Positions 33,584 to 44,959 of a stretch of 64,000 nt of DNA are shown here, piece by piece; positions within the stretch are counted from its first letter, which is position 1; every line of letters starts with the position of its first letter. Position numbers and translations under genes: made by a program. This DNA is from Gymnopus androsaceus JB14. Taxonomy: Eukaryota > Basidiomycota > Agaricomycetes > Agaricales > Omphalotaceae. Where the stretch lies: NCBI GenBank assembly GCA_009733575.1, contig ML769384.1, forward strand, positions 747,257 to 811,256, in the 5' to 3' direction. A model generated the notes under the pieces. It saw nothing but the letters and a program-made list of their open reading frames with translations. It ran no database searches and had not been told where the DNA came from.

Positions 33584-36324
33584 ATGTCACTGGCTTTACC
33601 TGTGGCCTTACCTGTCTTCAAACGCCAACTATGTCACAACTCGCAGTTGCGGCACTTTCTAGCGTCTGGGCAGACGTCGCCAGTCAACGCTGATAACAAG
33701 GTCAACTCAACTGACATCTCAGCCTGAACAACCTTCTATCCCTACTCCTTCCTCATCCACTGCTCCGTCAGATAGCTCTTCAGAATCGACAAAGCCGACT
33801 AAAAATTCGAAGAAAGCATCGGCTAAAAAGGCAAAGGTTCCTATCAGAAACCTACTCGAGGAGAGCAAAATTCAGAGCTATCTTGACCACATAGCGGAGA
33901 CCAGTAATACCGTTACCCTTGCAGATGTTGCTCGGTTACGACCTTCAAGACACTCGGACGCCACTACACCAGAATATGAAAACGAATACAACGCGTTAGT
34001 GGACAGGCTTTCCAGTTCGTTCAGCAAGAAACAGCTGAAAATGTTTGGAGAGATGATGGGAGTGAAACAAAATCTCAAAGGAAGCACGAAGAAGCATTAT
34101 GCTGTCCGAATTATTGAAGGAGCGTGGAACTGGCCTTCATTAACAGAAATACAGCAGAAGAAGCGGGATTGGAGTGAAGTGAACTATAAATGTGCGTGGA
34201 CTGACATCTCTGGCTGTATCATTATTCTGACTGCACTACCAGCATTTGAAATGGACCCTCGACAATCATTTCTCATTCTTGGAAAAGGCTCGCCTCTATG
34301 CTCTTCTTCCTATCATGTTTACTAATCCCGAATCTAGACGGTGCCAATCTTCATGCTCTTTCCCGCAAATACAACGTCCATGTTGGTTTCTCCACTAAGC
34401 CACAGCTTTCCTTGAACGCGGAAGGCTTGCTGGGTGATTTGAAGCAATTAGAGGAACACATACGTTTATTCAAAGAAGTATAAGAATAGTTGCTTCGTGA
34501 TAGCGCTTCAATTGATTTGAATCGTAGGATATCGCTGAAGACTACCACAATTTATCTTCCGAGAAACCCATATCTGCGGCATTGTTGCAACGCATCTCAC
34601 GGTTATCAGGCGCATTCACCGAGCAATTTGGGAAAGGACAAGTGCGTGACTCTGTGTTATGATAAAGTCTTCATTCTAATACCTCTTTTTTTCAGATACG
34701 GATATCTTTCAAAAAGAGTGAACCACGGACAGTGTTCATTGCAAAGCGGCTGGTTACACATATTCTCTGCGATGTATGAAGCTGATCCCCATCTTATTAT
34801 TTCCGATACTGATTCTTAAAAGATGGAAACGGCATCAGGCTCTATTTTGGCGCATGTACCCCCAGAAGCTCCAAGCTCTGCAACTCCTTCATTATCGTTA
34901 CTTCCTCATAACTATGCATTGTACCCGTTTCTTTCGTCGCGCTCGCTGCCTTGGAATATAAATGCAAGCGGGGCGTTCAGAGCTCGAAAGGTAGCCGAAT
35001 GGATTGGGTTGAGCTCGATGGAGGATGTCCAAAAAACTGGTGGCTTAGAGCTTGGACGAGGCAGAGTTTTGGACATGGAAGAGTAAGTCTATAGCAGTGT
35101 GGCTAAGGAGACTGTACTGAACCTAACCAGGAACATTGCTGATATTCGACAAATGCTTTTTTTTCACCCTACCAGATCGTCCAGAGAGCCAGTCAAGAAT
35201 CATCTCAGCGTCGTATGTTATTTTGTCATGATACGGGCAGTGATATAATTCCGCTTGAACAGTCTAGGGCATATTCTCTTGACCCCTCCTCCATCCACCG
35301 ACGTGTCTTTAAATCCCCCTTTGAAGGGCCCCTGGCCTATATCCAGGCTACTGAAGTGGGTTCGAGAGGAACACGTAGGCCGTCTCTTTATGCCTTTGTG
35401 AGTCAAATAAACGATCCATTTATTGTGCATTCATCAACATGTTCCCCACAAAGTTTACCTGCTCCAGTCATCCAATCAACTCCTCAAAAACAGCGACAAT
35501 TACACCGACTAACATATGAAGGCAGCCCCATAGGAACTACTCAAGCTGCTGAAGTTTTAGAGTTTGAAATGGTGCTTCCTGTGGCAACAATAAACGAAGA
35601 TGGCGTTCCGGAATTTCCAAATCCCAAAAACCACAATCAGAAGACATGTTAACCTCAGAAGACTCGTTGGATTATATTTGTCGAATCGGACGTCGGTCTA
35701 CCGTCGACCTCATGCTTCCTGATCGGTTGGTTTCTAGTTCGTATTTAATCTTTAACTTGTATTGACCGTCAATAGTCCAATGGACATACGCTTTTCGATC
35801 TTTGACTCGTCCGTCATCCCTGGAACAATGTGGCCAGTGGCACTGCAGAAATATTTCAAGGACTTGTCATTTTTGTGAGCCACATTTTTTCTGTTTAACT
35901 GATGTTCATGAACCTCCTTCTCTCGTCTAGCTTTTACGATGGCGAGCCCGACGCTATCACCACCGAACGCACCAATAATATTACACCAAGAAGATATGGA
36001 ATATCGATTGCGTTCCAGCGTCAGAATAAGACAAGCCCAAGCAGACACCTCTTCACCACACTTAAGAACTTCTGTTTCTGCGATCACTGAGAACATTCTT
36101 GATCTAGAGGTGGACAATAAGTCCACTGTTTGCAAGGTATGTTGATATCAAAAATGCGCGCAAAGTTAATTTATGAAGCTTTACAGATTACCTGCGCCGA
36201 GCCCTTCACAGAGGAGAACTGGCGCAAGTTTCTCAGAGGTTGCGATTTCCTCAGTGGAATGAAAGCTTCAACTTCAAAGAAAACGCGATTTACAGACGTA
36301 GACAACCCTGATATCACACTATAA
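33584..36324 (+). CDS. SLS1: SLS1-like mitochondrial inner-membrane translation factor, probably frame broken once
   Basis: Fungal SLS1 family, which in yeast couples mitochondrial transcription to translation at the inner membrane. About 750 residues. The start at 33584 gives an Arg/Lys-containing, acid-free N-terminus consistent with import. A 40-base intron leads to a Lys/Ser linker, then the conserved SKIQSYLDHIAETSNTVTLA, QLKMFGEMMGVKQNLKG and ARKYNVHVGFS-type segments with a KH-like region. C-terminal parts include RPMDIRFSIFDSS, PVALQKYFKDLSF, DMEYRLRSSVRIRQAQ and ENWRKFLRGCDFLSG. At about 35626-35630 (five A) the frame changes with no intron of the right length. The segment is weakly conserved, so this break is less certain than others here. 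Confidence 0.8.
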
Positions 36325-36382
36325 TCAACTAGAGCGATTAAAAGTAGTTAAAATGTGGCAACACTAATAATAATACTCTAAA

Positions 36383-39300
36383 TCACGCCCGCTTGCGCTT
36401 TTTGCTCGCCTTCTCGACGCGTTTTTTAGCCCTCAACTGTTCCAAGACATAAAGTTTAGTAAACGACAGATAGTTTGTGTGCTTATATTTCTTACCTCTT
36501 TCTTCATCCTCGAGTCAACCATGGTGTAACGACCCTTGACACCTGTCGGACGGCCTTTCACACCCTTGTGAGCACCTTTTGCAACCACCAATTTCACCTC
36601 CTTCTTAGGTTTCCCTTTGGAGAGCCCCTTGCGCATAAGCTTTTCGATTTGTGAAGCCTTTTCGCGCTCCGACATGTCCGAAGTAGCATTGACACCCTCG
36701 GCCTTTTTCATAGCCTTCTCAAGTCTCTGGGAGGCTTTGTATTTCTTTCTGGCCTTGGCTTCCGCTACCTTCTTGATGGGGCGTGCGTCTAGGGCTCTCT
36801 GTTTCGCCCGGAGCGCTGCGATAGCCTCTTTCGTTACTGGGATATTAGCTTTGTAGTGCTTAGACTCATCGTCAAGGAACCAGGACGGAAGTCCGTCCTT
36901 GGCGTTCAACGAGTACCGGTTGAACCCATCGTTGATCAGCTGCGTCTTGGTTTTTTCACGATTGACGAGCTGTTGTGCGAGGGTCATGGCTTCCAGCGGT
37001 TGTAAGCCCGTGTTCTACAAACGGTCAATGAGCGAAATACAAATATAAGAAATGAAAGATGCAGACTTTGTATGTGAGCTTGCTTCAAAGCATCCTCGTT
37101 TTCGTTCGAGACATCCCACATGTCGGTGTCTTGATCGTCTTGAGGAACGACCTCAAAATCGTTCTATGTTGAAGAAAGCAGGTTACTTGCGAACAGCACG
37201 AACGGTGGGAAATGACTAACCTCATCGTCCCAATCGGATTCCTCAGCCTCTTCCCCCTCAGAGCTAACTGATTCTTCTTCTTCCTGCTCTACATCCTCGT
37301 TCTCCTCTTCGCTATCATCTTCAATATTCTGCAGATCGTTGTCGATACCAGCGAAAATATCTTGGCTGAACCAGATCTTTGACGCTTGGTTGCCAGATGG
37401 AATAGGTTCTTTGAGTTGAGTGAGCAATCGCGCACGTTTCGTCTCCCTCGGAGCTTCTGGAGCGGATGACGGTCGCTTTTTCTTGGAGGGGATACTCGGA
37501 CGGTCCTCGTCGTCGCTCTCGTCACTAGAGGATGAGTCCTCGTCGCGAACTTTTGCCTGTTGCATCTCGTCCCATCCACCTCCCTCTGCGTCGCTGTCGC
37601 TATCGTCATCGCTAGCAGAACCTTCGTTGATACCTGTCCAGGCTTCGCGCTCTTTATTCTTCTCTCGCGCTTCCTTCACCTTGAATTTGGCATCTCTCTC
37701 TCGCAATCGCTCCCGATAAGAATCGTACAATCCGTCCATTTCTTGCTCCAGTTCCCGCGTCTTCTTCTCTCGCTCCTCTTCAGAGTCCAAAACCTCGTCC
37801 TCATTCGCATTTTCACCATCATCTTCACTGTCACTATCCTCTACTACAACTCCATCGGCCCCAATCAGCTTGGATACCCCGCCACGCTTTCGCATTCCTT
37901 TCTCAGCGCCTTGAAGGTCAAAGACATCGTCTTGTCCGCCGAGGGAAGCATCTTGCAGATCGAGACCAATGTCCATGGGGGCAGTCATTTGTAACTGCAT
38001 GCGCTGAATTGTTCTCGTCCGAACCTCGTTTGCGCGTCGACGGTCTCGTTTTGTGCGAGCGGCATTTTCTGCGTTCAATCGCTCCAACTGTGTCGATTTA
38101 TCAGTCATCATAGTTGGCCGTGGAGATATTTAATCGAGTCTCACCTCTTCCTGAATCATCTGTTCTTCATCGACTTCCTCGGTGATTTCGACGGTTTCAG
38201 TTACGTCCTCTGTGTCTTTTCGTTTCACGTCGAGTCCGAGCTGAAAGAAGTGTAAGAGTGATGGAAGGGAAATTACAACTGAGTACCCTACCTCCTCACG
38301 AAGGGCAACACGCCACTTGATGAGTGCTTTGAAGTCACCCTTTCCGAGGACTTTTAGATCCTTACAGTTAGTCCTGACGTCCTCCGTCGTGATTTCGAGA
38401 GCGAGCCATCTTCATACAACGTTAAAATCAAGAAATCCATGGCAAATGATACACCTACTCTTTTTCTTCGTCGGTTTGGAAAGTCATTTGATTGGTAGAT
38501 CCAAGTACCGAGATTGGATCATCACTGTGGACGAATTCCGAGACGGGTATTGACTTGAACAAGGTATAGTTTCCATCTTCATAACCGTCTCGCTTCCTCC
38601 TTTTCTTCTCGGGCTGAAAGACATTGGATTCGGCATTGTGAGCACGAGTCAGTTTGTCTGAATCGGGAATGGAAGCTGAAAGATCCTTGAAGACATGCTT
38701 GGGGTCAAGGAATTTTGGGTCGATAAATTTCGGTGCTAGAAAGTCTCGGCACACGACGAAAATTTCGGCGGATACGTTCCTTGGAATCAGAATCGTTTAA
38801 CCACAGATACACGGGGTGAATTAAGAGCAGACTCACCTGGAAGAAGGCGGTTTCGTAGCCTCAACTTTCCCAAACAGTTGGTTGAACACCCAGATGAGAT
38901 TGTTGTAGTCGGCACTCCGGAAAACCTTTGTCACAAATGTTCCTCCCTTGACTAGAAACTCGACTGCAAGTTTCAAACTCATGAGCACAAGCTCAGATTG
39001 ACCATAGGCGTCTTGAATCCAAGCAGTTCCGACATTCGGAGCACCATCGTGTAAAACGACATCTGCTTTCCAGTCTTTTACTTCTGCACGGATGAGATTG
39101 CGACACTGGGGAGTAGTGATGTCGGAAGCGAAGGTGACCACTCGAGGTATGGGTTTGATAGGAACGAGATCAACACCTAGAGCATGGTTAAGAGACCGAA
39201 AAAAAAGTTATGCGTAAAGAACATGCCTATGATCACACTGTTAACTGGCATATATTTGCTAGCAACCTGTAGCCATCCTCCTGGTGCAGCACATAGATCT

Positions 39301-39501
39301 ATAGTGCATCTCGCAGACTCTAGAAAGGAATATTTCTTGTTAAGCTGAATCAATTTGAAAGCTGAACGAGCTCGATAGCCTTGCTCTCTAAAGTTATATG
39401 ATAAATAACACAGCAAAAAAGAAAAGCTGTTCAACGCACTTGGCAAGCTTGTAGTACTTGTCGAGACGACCTTTTCCTGTCTTTTTCTGGGACTTGCCCA
39501 T
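36383..39501 (-). CDS. SPB1: 27S pre-rRNA (guanosine 2'-O) methyltransferase SPB1
   Basis: Nucleolar methyltransferase that modifies the A-loop of 25S rRNA and is needed for 60S assembly. About 890 residues. The start [20 protein letters not shown] and [19 protein letters not shown] match the family. The FtsJ-like domain (residues 1-215) contains the SAM motif [13 protein letters not shown], and the expected catalytic K-D-K-E set: K in AFKLIQ, D in [12 protein letters not shown] in [13 protein letters not shown] in [13 protein letters not shown] long acidic Asp/Glu/Ser-rich middle follows. The C-terminal SPB1 domain has [32 protein letters not shown] and a Lys-rich tail. Intact throughout. 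Confidence 0.95.
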
Positions 39502-39667
39502 CTTAGTTGGTACGGAAGAGAAGGCCGGCGGCTACCAATTGATCGACCGGCGCCTAGTACCGATATGTTAGAATAACTGTTCTCGGCAAGTTCTCGGTAC
39601 GGTTTCTCTTTATTTCGTTTGCGTACACGTACAGGCAAGACCAAGGACCTAGTAATTGTTCATCGAC
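39502..39667. promoter_or_regulatory. divergent promoter between SPB1 and the DUF423 gene
   Basis: Only 166 bases lie between the two start codons, so the promoters must share this region. No named element recognised. Confidence 0.45.
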
Positions 39668-40215
39668 ATGTCCTCTACTCCTCTTCTTCCCCGCGCAGCT
39701 GGGATGTCTAGTCCCTTTCTTTGGAGAACAGGGGCTCTAATAAGTAAGTGCTGCTTAATCTAAACCATGTATCTTTGATACTAAACAAGCGATTCTCAGC
39801 CGCAACAGCCATCGCCTTTGGAGCGTTCGGAGCGCATGGCTTGAAGAAACGACAAGGGATTACCGCTGAAAGTATCGCTGCATGGAATACTGCAGCACAC
39901 TATGCGGTTTGTAGAGACAATCTATATTCTGAAATGCTTATTAACTCTTTCAACCTGAAGGTCTTCAACGGTCTTGGTCTGTTGCTGATTTCTATGCACC
40001 CGCGATTCTCTGTCCATCGATTCGCTGGGCCAGCTATCATGACCGGAACCATACTTTTCTCCGGGTCCATCTTTGCGCTGACTCTCAACCGAGACTTGAA
40101 GTTTCTTGGACCAGTGACACCGTTGGGCGGATTGGCAATGATTGCTGGGTGAGTCGTTTGTGTCATCACTTTTTCTGAGCTAACATACCCCAGGTATCTC
40201 TCTTTAGCTTTATGA
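39668..40215 (+). CDS. small DUF423/TMEM256-family membrane protein
   Basis: About 130 residues in four exons. The family signature ATAIAFGAFGAHGLKKR follows the first helix (LWRTGALITATAIAFGAFGA). Two to three further helices are clear: FNGLGLLLISM, AIMTGTILFSGSIFALTL and PLGGLAMIAGYLSLAL. The NTAAHYAVFNGLGL motif is split by an intron. Family members are conserved from bacteria to animals and have no settled function. The start used is the first ATG; a second in-frame Met 12 codons later is possible. Confidence 0.85.
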
Positions 40216-40906
40216 AGGACATACGATGGAACCACAACTACTTTCAGTAGAAATAAACTTTGATTTTTGAACTTGAGAGAACGGTCATTGCCCACCTCGA
40301 AATCCCTACGGCGCGCGCTAGGTGTACGCTGCGGATGCTAAATTTGAACAGACATAACCCCATCAGGTATTCGTTTCACAAGCTAAGAATCAGTAGTGCC
40401 ATTGAATCCAGAAACCTACCGATAAAAAGACTACCGATAAAAAAGATGGCTACTTATAAACAATGTTCTAAATTATCTGCCATGCCCAGGAACAACATGA
40501 TCAGTCGAATGGAAAGGAAAGGAATTCTCGACTCAAGACCTCGAAGCGGGAATGAAGCTGTGAGACGTTTTAGCACTATCTTAGGCGGTTCTAAATTTTG
40601 AAACATGCAAACCTTTGTACATGCGTCCTTTTATTTATTTTCAACGTCGAAAACTAAGATAATACTTTAACTTACTGCCAACGCGTCGAGACAGGATCAC
40701 GTGATTATCGTGGAAATTTATCGTGACGTGATCTGATTCGTTTACTCTTTTCTTCTCGCCGTCATCCACTATCAGCTTGCCATCTCTCTGCGCTCCTATT
40801 TCGCCTCGTAGTCATTGCTATACTACAACAATTTTTCAGCTTAACGGTTGAAGTTGACTACCCTTTCTTCCAGCTTTTTTTTTCGCCCTGTACAACGTGT
40901 TTTACA
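40216..40906. promoter_or_regulatory. intergenic region upstream of the C2H2 gene
   Basis: An 8-base palindrome TCACGTGA lies at 40697-40704 and a related TGACGTGA at 40724-40731, about 180-210 bases before the start codon. These resemble bHLH/bZIP sites; binding is inference. A 113-codon open frame at 40260-40601 contains a tandem repeat and is not accepted as a gene. Confidence 0.45.
40426..40456. repeat. 15-base tandem duplication
   Basis: CTACCGATAAAAAGA is repeated directly, the second copy with one extra A. Confidence 0.75.
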
Positions 40907-42701
40907 ATGGAGGCTGAGGCTTCTCGCCCTGCGTTGGCTCCATCCTACTCTTTTTCCGGCTCTTCTTCCACAACAGCTGTGATGAGGCCGCTAAAGCGAA
41001 CTCTTACATCAACCTGCGACTTGGAATTCTTCAAGCCGGCAGAATCATCCTTTAACCCTCGCCCTTATACTCCCAGCGCGAATCCCCCATCCGGCAGCTC
41101 TCATTCGCGCAACAAATATACTCAGCTGGCTCGCCAATCTAATCGTTCCGAAGCACATGTCATACTTAGCATGGATCCTTCACCCACCGACCCCAATGCT
41201 GTTTTTATTCATCCCCCATTCACCGACTTTCCTGACGCGCAGAATCTCCCAGAAGGCTTGACATACAAAGCCATGATGGATAATCCAAATTGGTTCTTGG
41301 ATGCTGCCGACTACCTTCGCATTGAGGACAATCCGCCCAATGCCCCAGTTCCAGTCGACAACACGTCGTCCTTGATACCCTACCCATCTTACCTTGAACC
41401 TCCGCGAGGATGGTGCCCTGCGAAGAAGAAAGATTTGAAAGATGCTGGATCTGAAGGGCGGTCAGAGGGTGAAGAACCTCGATTGCGTTGTACTTTTTGT
41501 CGACGCACCTATGCTGGGCCTAACGCGAAGAGCATGTGGAGACGTCATGTTTTCGAAAAGCATAGAATTGCAATGTCGAACCGGAGAGATGGTGGTGATC
41601 GCCCCAGAGGAAGAGGGTCAATGAGTAAGTTTTTTTTTCACATTTTTTCGCTCCTCGAGCTGATTGTTTTCCCGCAGAGGAGAATAAACACGATAAAAAG
41701 TCTAGCTCTGGGGAAGAAACCCACGATAATGTTTCTCGGCATTGACGTAGACCCTCACTCCGCCTTCCAAGGCTCTTCTCAAATGCAGCACAAGATCAGG
41801 TTTCGTCCTGCGATTGTAGGCGATCCCATGCATTCCAAAACTCCTGCGCCACCTGCCTCCGCTTTTTCGGAGACACAGAAGGTAGCTCCGTCAAACGAGA
41901 GTACGAGCGAGCAGGTGTCGTTCACTCCACCTTTGACACCTTTAAAGTCCTCGTCGGTTCCAGCTAGTGGATCCAATGACGTTCCGCGACCAAGAACGCC
42001 TCCTCTGACTTTTGCCTCCCCTTATGATCCACGAGCGACACCTGCTTTTCGTCATTCTCCTGCGCCCTTGACCATCGGCATGGCTCTACCCGAGCCCCAG
42101 TCATCCTTTTTCGAAAGCACGAGATCTGTCATTGAGTGTTTTACTGCGTAACTCGGGCAGCTTGTCGGTAGGCAGCTCAAGTCCTATACCTAGTCTTATG
42201 CAAGACGATCACTCCAGCCCCGATAGCTCCCTAATCAGCAAAAAATCATTCTTTGTGGACCTAGACACTCCAGAAAGTGTAGCCAATAAACGTTTCCCGG
42301 GATTGAAGAGTTCTGTTTCTAGCCGTCGTGCAGATGAATCGCCACTGAGTCTGATCGGTCGCAGCCATCAGAGAACGATTTCCGATCTATCCTTGGACGG
42401 CGCTCGTAATATTTTCCTATCTGATTGGGAAATTCATTCCAGTCCTTCCGTGGCCGGTAGGCTGATTGATCCAGCAGCTGAAAGTCCGGTCGTTAGGAGG
42501 GGAATCTCTCTTGATAACGGTGGGCTGGGCATTGGATTACTCGAGCCTTTTACACTGCCAGAGAACCGAGACCGCGCCCACCAGTCGTCCTCTGACATCG
42601 AGGACGAGTTTGAAATCATGGACGACTTGACCAACTCGCATTCCATTTCGGATTCTGATCACCTCACCCCTCCTCCTAAGAAGAGAAAAACCTCCTTGTG
42701 A
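40907..42701 (+). CDS. single C2H2 zinc-finger, Ser/Pro-rich nuclear protein
   Basis: About 520 residues in four exons, unrecognised as a named protein. The N-terminal 230 residues are Ser/Pro-rich with a conserved-looking patch (LPEGLTYKAMMDNPNWFLDA). One C2H2-like finger sits at about residues 195-222: C-x2-C in RCTFCRRTYAGP and H-x4-H in RRHVFEKH. A basic stretch follows. Introns lie at about 41624-41677 and 41730-41787, with a probable third near 42099-42159 that resolves a change of frame. The C-terminus is disordered with a final PPPKKRKTSL, a plausible nuclear localisation signal. A transcription factor is the likeliest role. Confidence 0.72.
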
Positions 42702-43363
42702 CGGTTATCACTCTTGTCGATCTCGTTTTGCTTTGCTGCTTGTCCTGCTGTGTTTGTGTCAACTGTCGTCCTTTGTGTTTGTACCAATCTATGTCTTCAT
42801 TTTCTCATCGCCGTATCTTTCCGTCAGTCGAGTCTTGACTCTTTTTCTCTTTAGTATTCATCATATGTCTATCTGACTTCTGGGGCTATGATCTGTAGTT
42901 ATGTCTCCTGTTTCGTCGTATATTTATCACCTATCGTCTTCGTTCTTTCTTGCATTGCTCTAGCCTCCTCTCTTACCGCTAGAGCTAGACTTGTATATGT
43001 ACATGTCCACTATCGTACTTCCTGTGAAATTAAATGATTGATCCAAGACGACGAACAGCAGTGAAATTTCGCAACAGCAGTGAGCTTAGCTTAAGTAATC
43101 AATAGTGTGTAGAAGCGTCCCTTGAGCTTGATTTACCACCTTTTGCTTGACTCTTTCGACCAAATTGCTGAATCCATATAGGTTCGTTCATTATCCAGAG
43201 CAAATCTCTCTTGTGCTTACAGGTTCTGTGCTTTTGCTTTTCTCCCTGTTCAGACATATCCCTTGTCTTTCACGCAACTCTTGTCTCTTTTATCTTCTCC
43301 ATACCCGATATTGTACAGGACTTTAGCTTGGCCTACAAGAGCGGCTCATAGAATTTCATCAGC
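42702..43363. other. 3' flank of C2H2 gene and upstream region of RAC1
   Basis: No gene seen in 662 bases. The stretch is pyrimidine-rich near 42715-42960 and again just before RAC1, as is common in fungal promoters. Confidence 0.5.
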
Positions 43364-44293
43364 ATGCAGGCCATCAAATGTCGGTGCTCAGGCTCTCCAA
43401 TATTTGCTTGTTATTAACCTGCTGGGTCTCTTAGGTGTTGTCGTAGGAGATGGTGCCGTCGGGAAGGTCAGTCGAGCGCTCTCTTTTTCTTTATAGGCAA
43501 GCTCAATAAATGGCTATTGGGTAGACTTGTCTCCTTATTTCTTACACCACTAATGCGTTCCCGGTAAGTCCTCGATGCATGCCTCGTGAAACCTTGAGAT
43601 TCATAATTGTGTTTCAGGGAGAATACATTCCCACTGGTACCCCGTTTCTTCTTCGGCTATTCTCCTAGTTGCTTATATCTCTGGTTCAGTTTTCGACAAC
43701 TACTCGGCCAATGTCATGGTTGACGGGAAAACGATTTCGCTTGGTCTGTGGGATACCGCAGGGCAGGAGGACTATGACCGTCTTCGTCCCCTTTCGTATC
43801 CTCAGACCGACGTCTTCTTGATATGCTTCTCTCTCGTCAGCCCTCCTAGTTACGAAAACGTCAGGACCAAGGTGAGTCCTCAAAACGTATAATGTATGGT
43901 TCTGAAAAGCTAATAGTTACTTTGATGTGTAGTGGTACCCCGAAATATCCCATCATGCTCCTTCGACCTCCATTGTGTTAGTTGGCACAAAGCTCGATCT
44001 TCGTGAGGACCCAGGGACGATTGAGAAGCTACGGGACCGGTGGGTTGCAACAGCTTCTACACATTCATCATTCTCATTAGATTCATAACAGTCGAATGGC
44101 CCCCATCCAATATTCGCAAGGACTCTCAATGGCCAAGGACGTCGGTGCTGTCAAATACCTAGAATGTTCAGCTCTTACACAAAAGGGCTTGAAGACTGTC
44201 TTCGATGAAGCGATTCGTGCAGTCTTAAACCCTGCGCCTAAGCAACAATCTTCTTCCGGGGGTAAGAAGGGCGGGCGATGTGTGATGATGTAA
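43364..44293 (+). CDS. RAC1: Rho-family GTPase Rac1
   Basis: Small GTPase of about 192 residues that controls polarity, actin and NADPH oxidase in filamentous basidiomycetes. Seven exons splice canonically. Nucleotide-binding motifs are complete: [17 protein letters not shown] (P-loop), YIPTVFDNY (switch I), [19 protein letters not shown] (switch II), VGTKLDLR and [10 protein letters not shown]. The insert region and C-terminal [11 protein letters not shown] give a polybasic tail and a CAAX box. Switch I FDNYSANV and the tail favour Rac over Cdc42. The first exon codes for only five residues and part of a sixth. Confidence 0.95.
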
Positions 44294-44959
44294 CGTGTCA
44301 CTTCGAGATGAGGAGGTTGGCGGATGAATTAATCTATGTTTTGTCTTCTCCTTGGTAGTGTTATCTATGTTTTCTGTCTTTTCATTTTATGACCAGTTTA
44401 CGAATCCGCTCAGCCATGAAACACGTTCGAAAACATCTACCGATATCTAATGCGAGGAGGGATGACTTATCTGTGGCACCCTCTTTCAAATTCCATTTGT
44501 ACATACGTTCATTTTGATTTTCTGTACTGCAGCTTGCAGACTATAATCCTTTTGGGCTTTTCTCATATCAATGACATTTGCGTTCCACTGATGTACTTTT
44601 GAAGAGCCTGTTTCTATCCCATTTACTGGTCATTTTACACTACTATTTATGTATATCACCGTGAAACTGTTTGAAGCTGAATTTGAAGCGGGATTGCTTG
44701 AAGGAGATGAGTTTTCGGCTGGCTCAGGAACAGGAGGGCCACTCTGATGATCATTTTCCTCACTGCTATAGTAGTGCCTTCCTTCGTTTCGACCCACTAC
44801 CACCACTCGTTTACTTCTTGGACAGATTCCTGCTTGTCTTTAGACCTGGTCCTGGCCCTTGTCTCTGGCATGCAAATAGCCCCTGATCTGACAATTCTGT
44901 GAGCTTTTCTCTCTAAACGTCATTATGTAGTACTAACGGCAACAAACTCTTAACTAGTG
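44294..44959. promoter_or_regulatory. RAC1 3' flank and leader with a 5'-UTR intron
   Basis: Just before the next start codon, gtgagc at about 44900 and tag at 44957 bound a 58-base intron with an exact TACTAAC branch site, so the next gene probably has an intron in its 5' leader. No coding gene seen in the rest. Confidence 0.55.

Noticed and set aside
40260..40601. 113-codon plus-strand frame
   Set aside because: Basic, low-information composition, contains a tandem repeat, no domain and no promoter context.
42099..42159. Frame change in the C2H2 gene taken as another indel
   Set aside because: A 61-base GT..AG intron with a branch-like GTAAC fits and restores the frame, so no error needs to be assumed.
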